A DNA stretch of 64,000 nucleotides from Actinocrinis puniceicyclus (GCF_018283645.1 NZ_JAGSXH010000015.1:22015-86014), one strand, 5' to 3'; positions 35,461 through 47,045 are shown, counted from the first letter of the stretch. Translations and numbers: made by a program. The notes: a model not told the origin generated them from the sequence alone.

Positions 35461-36302
35461 CCGTACGCAGCGACCGGATCTGCGGCGCCATCGCTCCCGC
35501 GTTGTCGAAGCAGGCTCAATCGGCGGTCGGCCACGATCAACCGTTGCCGGTGGTTCCATTCGTGATCTGTGCTCTGCTGGCCGGCGCCTTGCTTTCGCTC
35601 ATCGCGCACTCGCCGATCCCACTGGTGCCGGCCCTGTTCGGCGGCCTGCTCCTGCGTTCGCGCTTGGCCGGCGTGCAGATGCGGACCGCCGAGGCGGCGC
35701 AGCGCTCGGCAGTGGTGGAGCTCTGCGCCGCGCTGCGTGGCGAGTTACAGGCAGGCAGGCAGCCGGCCGCGGCCTTCATCGAAGCGGTGTGGTGCCGACC
35801 CGAGCTTCGTGACCTCGCCTACGCGTTCAGCATCCCGGATCCCGAACGCGATGAGCCGGCAATGCTCGCCGCGGCCGCCCGTCGGCCCGGCCGCGAAGGT
35901 CTCGCCGCGCTGGGTGCCTGCTGGCGTGCCGCCGAACGGCATGGGGTACCGCTCACCGGTGCGGTGTGCGGCATCGAGGACGGCCTGCGCGCGGAACAGC
36001 AGCGGCGGCAGAACCTCGCGGCCGAACTGTCCGGCGTGCGAACGACCGTCGCCCTGCTCGGGGTGTTGCCCGCTTTCGGCCTCGCGCTCGGGTCGGCCCT
36101 CGGCACCAATCCGATCCACGTGCTGCTGACGCGACCGGCGGGGCAGGCATGCCTGCTGGCCGGCTGCTTACTGGAACTGATCGGCCTGCGGTGGACCGAC
36201 CGGCTGGTCGACTCGGTCGACCACCGGCGAAACGGGAGTCGCGCCGATGATCCGCTACGTCGGTGGGCACGGCGCGCTTTGCTCGTCGGGAGGCGGAAAT
36301 GA
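35457..36302 (+). CDS. tadB: TadB-like pilus assembly membrane protein
   Basis: This 281-residue protein has membrane helices near residues 31-67 and 195-250, and a T2SSF-type cytoplasmic loop with ELCAALRGELQAGRQPAAAF and AAERHGVPLTGAV. It is shorter than proteobacterial TadB, which is normal for actinobacteria. It serves as part of the platform that TadA drives. GTG 35457 overlaps the TadA stop and the stop overlaps the next ATG. Homology to type II secretion F domains is recognised by pattern, so the B/C naming follows gene order. Confidence 0.88.
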   Translation: MTVRSDRICGAIAPALSKQAQSAVGHDQPLPVVPFVICALLAGALLSLIAHSPIPLVPALFGGLLLRSRLAGVQMRTAEAAQRSAVVELCAALRGELQAGRQPAAAFIEAVWCRPELRDLAYAFSIPDPERDEPAMLAAAARRPGREGLAALGACWRAAERHGVPLTGAVCGIEDGLRAEQQRRQNLAAELSGVRTTVALLGVLPAFGLALGSALGTNPIHVLLTRPAGQACLLAGCLLELIGLRWTDRLVDSVDHRRNGSRADDPLRRWARRALLVGRRK

Positions 36303-37150
36303 ATGCATGCTGGGCACAGGTATCGCAGGGCGCCATGCACGAGTCTGGGCCTTCGTCTCGACCCGTCGAACTGGGTGTGGCCGCGGCGTTCATCATCGCG
36401 GCGATGGTGCTCAGATGGGCTCCGCCGCCCTCGCACCGCGTCGGCGGACTCAAGGAAGCCGCGGCAGCCTCCGCGAGATGGGTGTCGAACGCCCGGCGGG
36501 TGCCGCACCGTCACCTGCTGGCGGCGGCGTTCACCGGCTGCGCCGTCGGACTGTTCCTTGGGGGCGTCGGCGGTGTCGTGGGTGGAGTCCTGACCGGTGT
36601 CTGCGTGATCGTCTTGAGCTCGCGCGCGGCCCACGAGCACGAGAAGCGCAATCGGCAGCGGCTGATTGCGGCCGCTCCGCCGCTGGTCGACCTTTTCGCG
36701 GCGGCACTGGCCGCGGGGCTGCTGCCCGCCGATGCCGCGGGGGTCGTCGCCGCCGCTTTCGGCGGCGACGACGACGAGAAGGACCAGCACGAAGCGCCCG
36801 GGCCCGTCGATCCGGCCCGCGAGATCGCCACCCGCTTCGCCGCGGTGGCGCGGGCGCTGCGCGAGGGCGCGGATCCGGAAGCCGCGTGGCGACTGCTCTG
36901 CGTCGACGCCGCTACTGCCACTGTCGCGGCCGCCGCGCTGCGCGCTTCCCGCACCGGCGCCCCAGCCGGCGAGACCGTCGTCAAGGCAGCCCGCGATACC
37001 TGGCACGCCGCAGAACAGGCGGCCCAAGCCCGCATCCGCGCGGTCGCGGTCCGAGCGACCGCACCGCTGGCTCTGTGCTTCCTACCGGCCTTCGTACTCG
37101 TCGGCGTCGTGCCGACGGCGTTGGGCCTGTTGAACGAACTGCGTCCATGA
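36299..37150 (+). CDS. tadC: TadC-like pilus assembly membrane protein
   Basis: This 283-residue protein has hydrophobic segments near residues 21-37, 76-110 and at the end (255-278), with a T2SSF-like region (LIAAAPPLVDLFAAALAAG, ALREGADPEAAW) between. An acidic stretch FGGDDDEKDQHE lies near 155. ATG 36299 overlaps the TadB stop (ATGA), and GGGAGG stands upstream. It is the second platform protein of the Tad machine. 63 nt then separate it from the pilin gene. Confidence 0.87.
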   Translation: MNACWAQVSQGAMHESGPSSRPVELGVAAAFIIAAMVLRWAPPPSHRVGGLKEAAAASARWVSNARRVPHRHLLAAAFTGCAVGLFLGGVGGVVGGVLTGVCVIVLSSRAAHEHEKRNRQRLIAAAPPLVDLFAAALAAGLLPADAAGVVAAAFGGDDDEKDQHEAPGPVDPAREIATRFAAVARALREGADPEAAWRLLCVDAATATVAAAALRASRTGAPAGETVVKAARDTWHAAEQAAQARIRAVAVRATAPLALCFLPAFVLVGVVPTALGLLNELRP

Positions 37151-37213
37151 CCAGCGATCGCTGATCGCGCATCGCTGAGACAACATCCTCTGAGTTAAGG
37201 AGTACCTACCGAC

Positions 37214-37459
37214 ATGTGCCGCCCCTTACTGCCTGCCGTCGTCGAACTACGTCGCGCCGTAATGCGCGATCACCGCAGAGCCATCGGCCGAACCGCTGGC
37301 AGACGCGGTCCCCAGGCGGGGACCACAACAGCGGAGTACGCCATCGGCACCCTCGCGGCCTGTGGCTTCGCCGCTCTCCTCTACAAGATCGTCACCAGCG
37401 GTTCGGTCTCGACCCTGCTCTCCGGAATCATCCACAGGGCTTTGGGGGCAGTCGGATGA
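37214..37459 (+). CDS. Flp-like pilin / DUF4244 protein
   Basis: This is an 81-residue protein with a basic N-terminus, then GTTTAEYAIGTLAACGFAALLYKIV, the TAEYA-type motif and hydrophobic helix of Flp/DUF4244 pilins. The leader before the motif would be removed by a prepilin peptidase. AAGGAG stands 11 nt before ATG 37214; an ATG at 37262 is an alternative start. Its stop overlaps the next start (ATGA). It is probably the structural pilin of the system. Confidence 0.88.
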   Translation: MCRPLLPAVVELRRAVMRDHRRAIGRTAGRRGPQAGTTTAEYAIGTLAACGFAALLYKIVTSGSVSTLLSGIIHRALGAVG

Positions 37460-37878
37460 CTCGCCGCTTCGCGATGCACGGACGCCCTCGGCCCGGTGAC
37501 GCCGTCGAAGGCGGATATATCACCGCGGAAACGGCGATGGTGCTCCCGACCTTGATCGGGCTCGGGTTGGCGCTCGTCGTGATCGTGGTGGCCGCGGCCA
37601 TACAGTTGCGTTGCGCTGACGCCGCGTGGGAGGCGGCGCGCGGGCTGGCAAGAGGCGAGCCGCCGGACTTCGCTGTGCAATCGGTGCACCGCTTCGGTCC
37701 CCCGGGCTCCACGGTCTCAGTGGACGCGGCCGACGGCACGGTGCTCGTACGCGTTTCGGCGGGACTCCCGCTGTCGAGCGCCTTCCTGCCCGCGCTCCAC
37801 GTGGAAGGACACGCGCAAGTCGCCTGCGAGCCCGCGGCACCGTGTGCGGTCGACGGCCTGAGCGACGTGGGGCGTTGA
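37456..37878 (+). CDS. TadE-family pilus assembly protein
   Basis: This 140-residue protein has a TadE N-terminus (GGYITAETAMVLPTLIGLGLALVVIVVAAAIQLRCADAAWEAAR region), that is, a conserved Glu just before a membrane helix, followed by an extracytoplasmic domain with Cys near the end. TadE/TadF minor pilins cap or modulate the Flp fibre. The start overlaps the pilin stop; the next gene starts one base after its stop. It is short for the family but complete. Confidence 0.9.
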   Translation: MTRRFAMHGRPRPGDAVEGGYITAETAMVLPTLIGLGLALVVIVVAAAIQLRCADAAWEAARGLARGEPPDFAVQSVHRFGPPGSTVSVDAADGTVLVRVSAGLPLSSAFLPALHVEGHAQVACEPAAPCAVDGLSDVGR

Positions 37879-37879
37879 G

Positions 37880-38281
37880 ATGCGCGATCGCGACGCCGCC
37901 GCGGCCCGGGGCCAAGAAGGATCCGCCACAGTCTGGGCGATCGCCATGGTTCTTCTGGTTTCCAGTACGGCGGTCTGCGCTCTGATCTGGATCGGAGCCG
38001 TTTCCGCACGGCACCGGGCGGAACGGGCCGCCGACCAGGCCGCCTTGGCCGCCGCCGGCGAGGCGGTGCTGGGCCTGGTCCGACGCGGTGAACCCGACGC
38101 TGTGAGGGCTTGCGCGCGGGCGCAAGCCGAGGCCGCCACCGCCGGCGCGGTCGTGAAGTCCTGTGCCTGCGACGTGCTCGACTGTACGGTCACGGTCCGG
38201 TTGTCACTGCCGAACAGGTGGTTGTTCGGCCGTGTCCTGTCCGGAGTTGTCGCGGTCACCGCCACTTCCAGAGCCGGCCCG
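37880..38281 (+). CDS. Rv3654c-like TadE/TadG-type protein without stop codon
   Basis: The ATG at 37880 opens a frame with the family pattern GSATVWAIAMVLLVSSTAVCALIWIGAV, AERAADQAALAAAGEAV and a pair of Cys (CACDVLDC), as in Rv3654c-type proteins of about 130 residues. Homology fades around VAVTATSRAGP (residue 134, position 38281), where relatives end. Here no stop follows: the frame stays open to 40792, through the antisense of a small membrane-protein gene and most of the helicase gene. The end given is where family-like sequence stops, not a stop codon. The stop was lost, or a frameshift or sequencing error hides it. Confidence 0.7.
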
Positions 38282-38635
38282 GTCGGCTCCGGGGCGCTCG
38301 CCGCCGACGGCGAGACCGAGCAGTCCGGCAAACGCGCTTTGGCCCGCGAAACCGGGTGGTTCAGCCCCGCATTGCACGTCGGCTACCCTCCCGCGCAACA
38401 TCGCCAGTTGCGCCCCGCGCTCCCGCGATCGGCGGATACCCGCGGTGAGCAGCCAGGCGGCGGCCAGCAGAGCCCAGGTGCAGATAGCTCCGGTCAGGAA
38501 GATCTGGGCACTGGTGGTGTGCACCGTCACGCCGAAGAACGAGAGAGTGCCCGGGACGTCGGAACCGGCCACGACACCGCAGGTCAACAGAAGTACGGAT
38601 CCGATCACCGCTACTGCCACTGCGATCACGGTCAC
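38204..38635 (-). CDS. small two-helix membrane protein, LapA-like
   Basis: This 143-codon frame encodes a membrane helix (VIAVAVAVIGSVLLLTCGVV), a short loop (TLSFFGVTVHTTSAQIF), a second helix (LTGAICTWALLAAAWLLTAG) and a basic stretch RRSRERGAQL. This arrangement resembles DUF1049/LapA-like proteins of actinomycetes. The GTG start is at 38635, with GAGGCAG just before. Homology-like sequence ends near 38390; the remaining 60 residues are Gly/Ser-rich and run antiparallel through the end of the TadE-like gene. The true end may be shorter in an ancestral form. It lies 48 nt downstream of the helicase gene end on the same strand. Confidence 0.6.
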   Translation of the reverse strand: MTVIAVAVAVIGSVLLLTCGVVAGSDVPGTLSFFGVTVHTTSAQIFLTGAICTWALLAAAWLLTAGIRRSRERGAQLAMLRGRVADVQCGAEPPGFAGQSAFAGLLGLAVGGERPGADRAGSGSGGDRDNSGQDTAEQPPVRQ

Positions 38636-38683
38636 CTGCCTCGGGGACGCCCTGCCGGACTGATACCAGGGAATGACTACCCG

Positions 38684-41107
38684 TCACCGGTCACCGAGAA
38701 GTACGCCAAGCAGGCGAATCGCGCCCGGTTTGTCCAGCGGCTGGTTGCCGTTGCCGCACTTGGGCGACTGGACGCAGGACGGACACCCTGCTGGACACTC
38801 GCAGGCGGCGATGGCGTCGCGAGTCGCCGTGAGCCACGCACGCGCCTGGTGGTAGCCGCGCTCGGCGAAGCCGCCGCCGCCCGGAAGCCCGTCGTGCACG
38901 AACACGGTCGGCAAGCCGGTGTCGGGATGGCAGCCGGTGGACAGCCCGCCGATGTCCCATCGATCGCACTCGGCGAACAGCGGCAACAGCCCGATCGCGG
39001 CGTGCTCCGCGGCGTGCGCGGCGCCGGGAACGTCCGGGGCGGCCAGAGCGGCCTCCGCCAGCGCGCTCGGCGCGACGGTCCACCACACCGCCTTGGTGGC
39101 CAGAGTGCGCGCCGGCAGTTTCAGCGGCTCCTCGCCGAGCACCGCGCCGGTCGCGGAATCACGACGCAGATACCCGACCACCTGGCTGGTCACCTCCACC
39201 GCACCGAAAGCGAGTCTCACGTGACGGCCCCAATCCTCGAACCGTTCCTGCGCGGTGATCCGCAGCACGCTTGTGTCTCTCGCGTGTGTGGAGTACCCGG
39301 GATCCTTGGCCTTGACGACGGCTATAGCGTCATTCAGGTCCAAGCTCTCGACCACGTAGGTCTCGCCCTGGTGCAGATAGACCGCGCCTTCGTGGACCGT
39401 GGTGTGGGCCGCTGCGGCGTCAACCTGACCGAGCAGCCGACCTGTCGCGGCCTCAACGATCCGCACCGGGGTTCCTCCGCTGCCGCGCAGGTCGGTCAGG
39501 TCCGCCGCGCGCTCCGGACGGGTCCAGTACCACCCTCCCTGCCGCGCCCGCAGCCACCCCGTCCGGCTCAGTTCGGCGGCCAACGCCCCGGCGGTCGGTC
39601 CGAACAGATCCAAGTCCGCGGCGGTCAGCGGCAGTTCCGCGGCCGCGGCGCACAGGTGAGACCACAGAACGTAGGGATTGCTCGGATTGAGCACGGTGCT
39701 TTCCACCGACTTGCCGAACAGTGCCTCGGGGTGGTGTACGAGATAGGTGTCCAACGGGTCGTCCCGTGCCACCAGGATCGCCAAGGCGTCGCGCCCCGAG
39801 CGTCCAGCCCGTCCGGCCTGCTGCCATACGGAACTGCGAGTTCCCGGATAACCGGCGAGCAGCACCGCGTCCAAACCGGCGAGGTCGATGCCGAGCTCAA
39901 GCGCATTGGTGGCGGCGACCCCCAGCAGGCGCCCGGAGAGCAGGTCCGCCTCCAGCGCGCGGCGGTCCTCGCGCAGGTAACCCGCACGGTACGCGGCGAT
40001 TCGGTTCGCCGCCGATCGCTTTGCCGGGGCCGTATCCCGCCCGAGTTCGCCCGTGTGCTCGGTCTCCGCGCGCTGGACGGCCGGCGTGTGCGTTCCCCCG
40101 CCGCTGCGGTCCGCCTGTTGGCGGGCGATCAGCGAGACCAGTTCGGCGCCGCGGCGCGATCTGACGAACGCCACCGTGCGCACCTCGTCGCGCACCAGAT
40201 CCGCGAGCAGGCCGGCACACTCAGCGACCGCGGACCGCCGCACCGGCGCGCCGGCCTCACCACGCCGGTCGGTCAGCGGTGGCTCCCAGAGCGCGAACAA
40301 GACCTCGCCGTGCGGCGATCCGTCTTCGGTGATCGGTTCGACCGGCATGCCGATCAGCCGCTCCGCGGCGGCGCGCGGCTCGGCCGTGGTCGCCGAAGCC
40401 AGCGCGAACACCGGGTTGGCGCCGTAATGGGCGCACACCCTGCGCAGCCGCCTGATCACTGCGGCCACGTGCGAACCGAGCACGCCCCGGTAGGCGTGGC
40501 ACTCATCGATGACGACGTACTTGAGGCGGCGAAGGAACGGTGCCCAGCGCCGGTGATCCGGCAGGAGCGTGTAGTGGACCAAGTCCGGATTGGTCAGCGC
40601 CAGCACCCCGTAGTCGCGGATCCAGCGGCGTTCCTCGGGCGTGGTGTCGCCGTCGAGGCAGGCGGCCGGGGCCAGGGGAAGATTCAACTGCCGGATGCGG
40701 CGGGCCTGGTCCGCGGCCAGTGCCTTCGTCGGGGCCAGATAAAGCGCTGTGGCGCGGCGCGGCACCTGCACGGGTCGGCCGTGAAGGTCTGACGTACCGT
40801 CAAGAAGATCTGTCAGCAGCGGAAGGAGGTAACCGAGCGACTTGCCGGAAGCGGTGCCGGTGGCCTGCACGACGTTGCGGCCCGCGTGCAGAAGTTCGGC
40901 GGCGGCTACCTGGTGCTCCCAGGGTCGCCCGATTCCGAGTGCCCGGAAGCGCTCGACGGCACGTTGGTCGGCCCAGCCGGGCCAGTCGGCGTGACGGGCC
41001 GGGCGCGCAGGTACCCGCTCGACATGTGTCATCGCGTCAGCGCGCTCGGCGCCGCTGACCGAGACAAGTCGGCGAAGGATCTCCTCAGCGGACTTGGTTC
41101 GTGGCAT
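38684..41107 (-). CDS. DEAD/DEAH-box helicase with DUF1998 (Cys4) C-terminus
   Basis: This is an 807-residue superfamily-2 helicase. It has ATGTASGKSLGYLLPLL (Walker A), a DEAH-type box as DECH, SATTAEP, and a C-terminal helicase domain with GVAATNALELGIDLAGLD and QQAGRAGRSG. A four-Cys cluster, CECPAGCPSCVQSPKCGNGN, lies near the end in the DUF1998 region and may bind zinc or iron-sulfur, as in the Hrq1/YprA family involved in DNA repair. ATG 41107 has CTGGAG upstream and is preferred over earlier in-frame starts. It is divergent from bldG, as in Streptomyces. Confidence 0.95.
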   Translation of the reverse strand: MPRTKSAEEILRRLVSVSGAERADAMTHVERVPARPARHADWPGWADQRAVERFRALGIGRPWEHQVAAAELLHAGRNVVQATGTASGKSLGYLLPLLTDLLDGTSDLHGRPVQVPRRATALYLAPTKALAADQARRIRQLNLPLAPAACLDGDTTPEERRWIRDYGVLALTNPDLVHYTLLPDHRRWAPFLRRLKYVVIDECHAYRGVLGSHVAAVIRRLRRVCAHYGANPVFALASATTAEPRAAAERLIGMPVEPITEDGSPHGEVLFALWEPPLTDRRGEAGAPVRRSAVAECAGLLADLVRDEVRTVAFVRSRRGAELVSLIARQQADRSGGGTHTPAVQRAETEHTGELGRDTAPAKRSAANRIAAYRAGYLREDRRALEADLLSGRLLGVAATNALELGIDLAGLDAVLLAGYPGTRSSVWQQAGRAGRSGRDALAILVARDDPLDTYLVHHPEALFGKSVESTVLNPSNPYVLWSHLCAAAAELPLTAADLDLFGPTAGALAAELSRTGWLRARQGGWYWTRPERAADLTDLRGSGGTPVRIVEAATGRLLGQVDAAAAHTTVHEGAVYLHQGETYVVESLDLNDAIAVVKAKDPGYSTHARDTSVLRITAQERFEDWGRHVRLAFGAVEVTSQVVGYLRRDSATGAVLGEEPLKLPARTLATKAVWWTVAPSALAEAALAAPDVPGAAHAAEHAAIGLLPLFAECDRWDIGGLSTGCHPDTGLPTVFVHDGLPGGGGFAERGYHQARAWLTATRDAIAACECPAGCPSCVQSPKCGNGNQPLDKPGAIRLLGVLLGDR

Positions 41108-41254
41108 CGTGTTCTCCAGGATGCACCTGGAAGAGAAAAAGCCACTCCTCGCGGTGAACCAACCGCATACCGTCGTCAGGTGTGGGCGGGGAGTGATTGA
41201 ATGCGTACTCACCCCTCGCGGGGAAGTCGCGAACAGGAAAGTGCTGGAGGATCC

Positions 41255-41596
41255 GTGGATCTGAACCTGTCGACCCGGCACGAAGGTGACCGTACGGTCA
41301 TCGAAGTGGGCGGCGAGATCGACGTTTACACGGCCCCGAAGCTGCGCGAGCAGCTGGTGGATCTCGTGAATCAGGGCCGCTACCACCTGGTCGTGGACAT
41401 GGAGGCGGTCGACTTCCTAGACTCCACCGGCCTGGGCGTGCTGGTCGGTGGCTTGAAGCGGGTGCGGGCGCACGACGGTTCGCTGCGCCTGGTGTGCACC
41501 CAGGAGCGGATCTTGAAGATCTTCCGGATCACCGGGCTGACCAAGGTGTTCCCGATCCACACCACGGTCGAGGACGCGATCGCCGCTACCGACTGA
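41255..41596 (+). CDS. bldG: anti-sigma factor antagonist BldG
   Basis: This 113-residue STAS-domain protein is almost the same as S. coelicolor BldG in length and sequence ([37 protein letters not shown]). Ser57 in FLDSTGL is at the position that is phosphorylated in BldG to control its binding to anti-sigma factors. BldG is required for aerial hyphae and antibiotic production. The start is GTG 41255 with GGAGGATCC just upstream. It is divergent from the helicase gene and followed 91 nt later by the ATP-binding partner gene. Confidence 0.97.
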   Translation: MDLNLSTRHEGDRTVIEVGGEIDVYTAPKLREQLVDLVNQGRYHLVVDMEAVDFLDSTGLGVLVGGLKRVRAHDGSLRLVCTQERILKIFRITGLTKVFPIHTTVEDAIAATD

Positions 41597-41687
41597 TGCG
41601 CGGCCGGGCCGTCCCGCCCGAGCGGCGGGCACGGCCCGGATCCGGCGACGCAATCCACCACCGGAACACCGCGGGAGGACCTTCGTC

Positions 41688-42242
41688 ATGACGGGTGCAC
41701 ACGCCGCCGACTCGCTCACGCCGCTCGATGCTGAGCCCGGCGGCTTGGCGGGGCAGGGCGGCGGAAAGCCGGACTCCAAACAGGCGGGGGGCGGCGCCCC
41801 GGTCGTCCTGCGGTTCGCGCCGCTGCCTGAGCATGTCCGTACAGCCCGCCTGGTGGCCGTTGCCTTGGCACGCCGGGCCGGAGTGGAGGACGGCCTGCTG
41901 GACGAGGTGCGGCTCGCCGTCGGCGAGGCGTGCTCCCGGGCGGTCGGCCTGCATCGTTCCGCGGCTCCCGCCGTGCCGGTCGTGGTGCGACTGGACGATG
42001 GTCGGGAGCGTTTCGGCGTCGAGGTGGTGGACGCGGTCAGCGGCGGCCCTGTACCCAAGCCCGAGGAGGAGGGCGCCGCCGAACAGCTCGGTTCCGAGAG
42101 CGGTTTCAGCGATGACGCGGACTCCGACATGGGCCTGGCGGTGCTGCGCGGCCTGGTCGACGACCTCGAAGTAGAGGTGACCGCCAGCGGAGGCGTGATC
42201 CGGATGGGCTGGCCGGTGATCACTCCGCACTGGGTGCGCTGA
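41688..42242 (+). CDS. RsbW-like ATP-binding protein, BldG partner
   Basis: This 184-residue protein has a HATPase fold of the anti-sigma/RsbW type. The N-box appears as DEVRLAVGEACSRAVGLH near residues 72-89, and a GLAVLRGLVDDLEVE motif follows near the end. A 40-residue low-complexity N-terminus precedes the domain. In Streptomyces an orthologue (ApgA) lies immediately after bldG and interacts in that pathway. The ribosome site is GGGAGGACC before ATG 41688. It is probably a kinase or anti-sigma factor that acts on BldG, by context. The G-boxes are weak, so kinase activity is not certain. Confidence 0.88.
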   Translation: MTGAHAADSLTPLDAEPGGLAGQGGGKPDSKQAGGGAPVVLRFAPLPEHVRTARLVAVALARRAGVEDGLLDEVRLAVGEACSRAVGLHRSAAPAVPVVVRLDDGRERFGVEVVDAVSGGPVPKPEEEGAAEQLGSESGFSDDADSDMGLAVLRGLVDDLEVEVTASGGVIRMGWPVITPHWVR

Positions 42243-42781
42243 GCCACCGAGGCTGCAAGTGCCCCCGTCAACCTGGGCGGTATCACCGGTTCGGGTGATT
42301 CTGCACGCCCGCGCGAAATCGGCCCCTGCTCGGCCGGGGCGGCGGCGAGGAGCGCCATCCGACCGTGCTCATTTTTGAATGGGCCAGGCCGGGCGGCAGG
42401 CCGGGTGTGACGACTCAAGCCCATCCGGTGAGACGCTCGTCACACGCCGTTCCGTCTCGAATCCTCACGAGGTGCTGGTATGTACCGGCTGGCGTGCGTA
42501 AACTCCGGCCCACCGACCGCACCGTCTCAGCTGGCGGGCGGTCGTTGCGATTGAGAACACGGTGAACCACAGGCTCATGCGAACGACCAGGCCGAAGACG
42601 GCTGTCGCGGGTGGCGACGGGAGAGCGGCGCAGCCGTCTCGACCCGGTCAGCTGCGCGCCGCCCCGGCCGGGCCGCCCGTGCGGGCCGCCTAAACCCCCG
42701 TACAGGCAGAGGCCGGGCCCGCGTACTTTGGCCGGGTGCTCTGAGACGCGCTCACGGGGTATCCACGTCAAGGAGGACGCA
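42243..42781. other. hppA upstream region without genes
   Basis: This gap of 539 bases between the BldG-partner gene and hppA has no open frame with codon bias or a ribosome site. A short hairpin, ATCACC/GGGTGAT, lies at about 42282-42300, which could end the bldG transcript. The rest must hold the hppA promoter and leader; no specific element is recognised. Confidence 0.5.
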
Positions 42782-45139
<2,358 letters not shown>

Positions 45140-45170
45140 CGCGCCGACAAGGCGCCGCGGGAAGCTCGAT

Positions 45171-45209
45171 ACGGCCCGCGAACCCACCGCACGGGGGTTC
45201 GCGGGCCGT
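45171..45209 (+). terminator. terminator after hppA
   Basis: ACGGCCCGCGAACCC (45171-45185) pairs with its complement at 45195-45209 around a 9-nt loop, 31 nt after the hppA stop. The 15-bp GC-rich stem is followed by no T tract, as often in this kind of genome. Confidence 0.82.
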
Positions 45210-45298
45210 GCCGTCGAGTGCGCAGGCGCTGGAGGGCACGCGCTTTGGCGCCCCGTCGGCGACGTGCGAAGTGCGCTTCACGCGGACTGGACATTGCA

Positions 45299-45304
45299 TA
45301 GAGT
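45299..45304 (+). promoter_or_regulatory. putative -10 element of a leaderless promoter
   Basis: TAGAGT lies 7 nt before GTG 45312, with TTCACG as a weak -35 at 16-nt spacing. The absence of a ribosome site before the gene supports leaderless transcription. This is a pattern match only. Confidence 0.4.
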
Positions 45305-45311
45305 GCTGACT

Positions 45312-46832
45312 GTGACCGAGCTGATGACGGACCCGAGCGTGATCGAGCGGCTGCGTGAGGCGCTGCTCAAGGCTCAATACACAGTGGACGGGTGCCTTGA
45401 AGCGCTTGGGCCTATCGCGTACTCCGCGCTGTCACGCAGCGAGTCTGTAGCTGCGTCGCGGGCGGTACGGACGAACGATTCCCCAGTCGCGACTCTGCTC
45501 AAGCTCTTCGTGCTTCAGGAGAGCGTCGATCGGTCCGCCGCGGCCCGCGCGCTGCCGCTCGACGACGCACTCGCAGGCGGCCTGCTCGCCGAGGACCGGT
45601 TCGACGAGACAGTGCGCGCGCTGGCGGACATACGCCCCTACGGCGAGTCGGATGCGGATTGGTGGCTGGTCTCGGACCTCGGCTCCGGCCTCGTCACCGG
45701 CCACAGCTCGCCGATGCGGCCAGACTACGTGCTCGGCGTGGGCGGGGCCTCGACCACGTTGGCGCAACTCACCGTGCGAGAACCGGTGGCCCGGGCACTG
45801 GACGTGGGCACCGGCTGCGGCGTGCAGGCCCTGCACCTTTCGCGCCACGCCGACCGGATCGTGGCGACAGACGTGAACCACCGGGCGCTTGCGTTCGCCC
45901 GCCTGACCGCCGCGCTCTCGCTTGACACGGACGCTTCGCGCATCGACCTGCGTGCCGGCAGCCTGTTCGAGCCGGTGCGCGAGGAACGCTTCGACCTCGT
46001 CGTGTCCAACCCGCCCTTCGTGATCTCCCCGGAATCGGCGCGGGGCGCAGGTCGTTTCGTATACCGTGACGCGAGCCTGCCCGGCGATGAATTGTGTCGG
46101 CACTTCCTGGAGCAGGTTCCCGGCTATCTGGCCGAGGACGGCTGGTGCCAGATCCTGGCGAACTGGCTGCACGTCGAGGGAGTCGACTGGCGTGAGCGCG
46201 TGGCGCCGTGGGTACGCGCGACCGGCTGCGATGCGTGGGTCGTGCAGCGTGAGGTGCAGGATCCGGCCGAGTACGCGGAGCTTTGGCTGCGCGACTCGGG
46301 TGACTACGGCAAGCCCCAGTACATCGAGCTTTATCAGGCGTACCTCGACTACTTCAGCGCGCAGCGTATAGAGGCGGTCGGCTTCGGTTGGATCACGCTG
46401 CGCGCCGCCGGAGCCGAGTTGCCGGCGGTGCGCCTGGAGGAGTTGACCGGTCCGATCGAGCAGCCGCTCGGCGCGCTGGTGCCGGACTGGTTCCGCCGGC
46501 ACGCGTTCGTCCGCGAAACCGAGGACGACGAGTTGCTCGCCAGCACCCCGGCACCCGCCCCGGACCTGGTGCTCGAGCAGGTCGCCCGCCCCTCGGCGGG
46601 CGGATGGGAGTCGGTGTCCACAAGGCTGCGGCAGACCACCGGCGTGCATCGCACAGGCGAAATCGACCCGTTCGGCATCGCGCTGCTCGGTGCGCTGGAC
46701 GGTCAACGAACGCTGGGTGACGTGCTCGATCGCGTCGCCGAAGACCACGGCCTTACCCCGCAGGCGCTGCGCTCCAGCGCACTGGACGCGGTTCGCGCGC
46801 TGATCGAGGAGGGCTTCCTGGCGGTGGGCTGA
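45312..46832 (+). CDS. SAM-dependent methyltransferase with NPPF motif
   Basis: This is a 506-residue methyltransferase. An N-terminal helical region (about 1-125) precedes a class I fold with ALDVGTGCGVQALHLS (motif I), ATDVNHRALAFAR and the catalytic NPPFVISP motif of N-methyltransferases (HemK/TrmN6 type). A C-terminal winged-helix-like region with LDGQRTLGDVLDRVA follows. A TAGAGT hexamer at 45299-45304, with TTCACG 16 nt before it, suggests transcription starts at or near GTG 45312, giving leaderless translation; there is no ribosome site. An in-frame GTG at 45303 is an alternative. It precedes topA; the substrate is unknown. Confidence 0.85.
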   Translation: MTELMTDPSVIERLREALLKAQYTVDGCLEALGPIAYSALSRSESVAASRAVRTNDSPVATLLKLFVLQESVDRSAAARALPLDDALAGGLLAEDRFDETVRALADIRPYGESDADWWLVSDLGSGLVTGHSSPMRPDYVLGVGGASTTLAQLTVREPVARALDVGTGCGVQALHLSRHADRIVATDVNHRALAFARLTAALSLDTDASRIDLRAGSLFEPVREERFDLVVSNPPFVISPESARGAGRFVYRDASLPGDELCRHFLEQVPGYLAEDGWCQILANWLHVEGVDWRERVAPWVRATGCDAWVVQREVQDPAEYAELWLRDSGDYGKPQYIELYQAYLDYFSAQRIEAVGFGWITLRAAGAELPAVRLEELTGPIEQPLGALVPDWFRRHAFVRETEDDELLASTPAPAPDLVLEQVARPSAGGWESVSTRLRQTTGVHRTGEIDPFGIALLGALDGQRTLGDVLDRVAEDHGLTPQALRSSALDAVRALIEEGFLAVG

Positions 46833-47045
46833 ACGGCTGGGCGATTGACTTGTGAACGTAACCACGGCGTCTCTGGGCGTACTCTGGTGTCCGAGTCGCG
46901 CTCACGGGGCCGAAGGTATTACTTTCCAGTCGCCCGCGCCTCGCCCAACGGGCGGCGCGACCGAGGCGGGTGATTCTGCTCATGCCGCGAGGGGTATCCC
47001 CTCGCGCGTGCGTGGCTTCGAAGAGGACAGGAAGGACGGACGACT

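Noticed and set aside
38282..40792. The remaining ~836 codons of the TadE-like reading frame
   Set aside because: This part is antisense to a well-conserved helicase and shows no family sequence; it is an open frame only because of GC bias.
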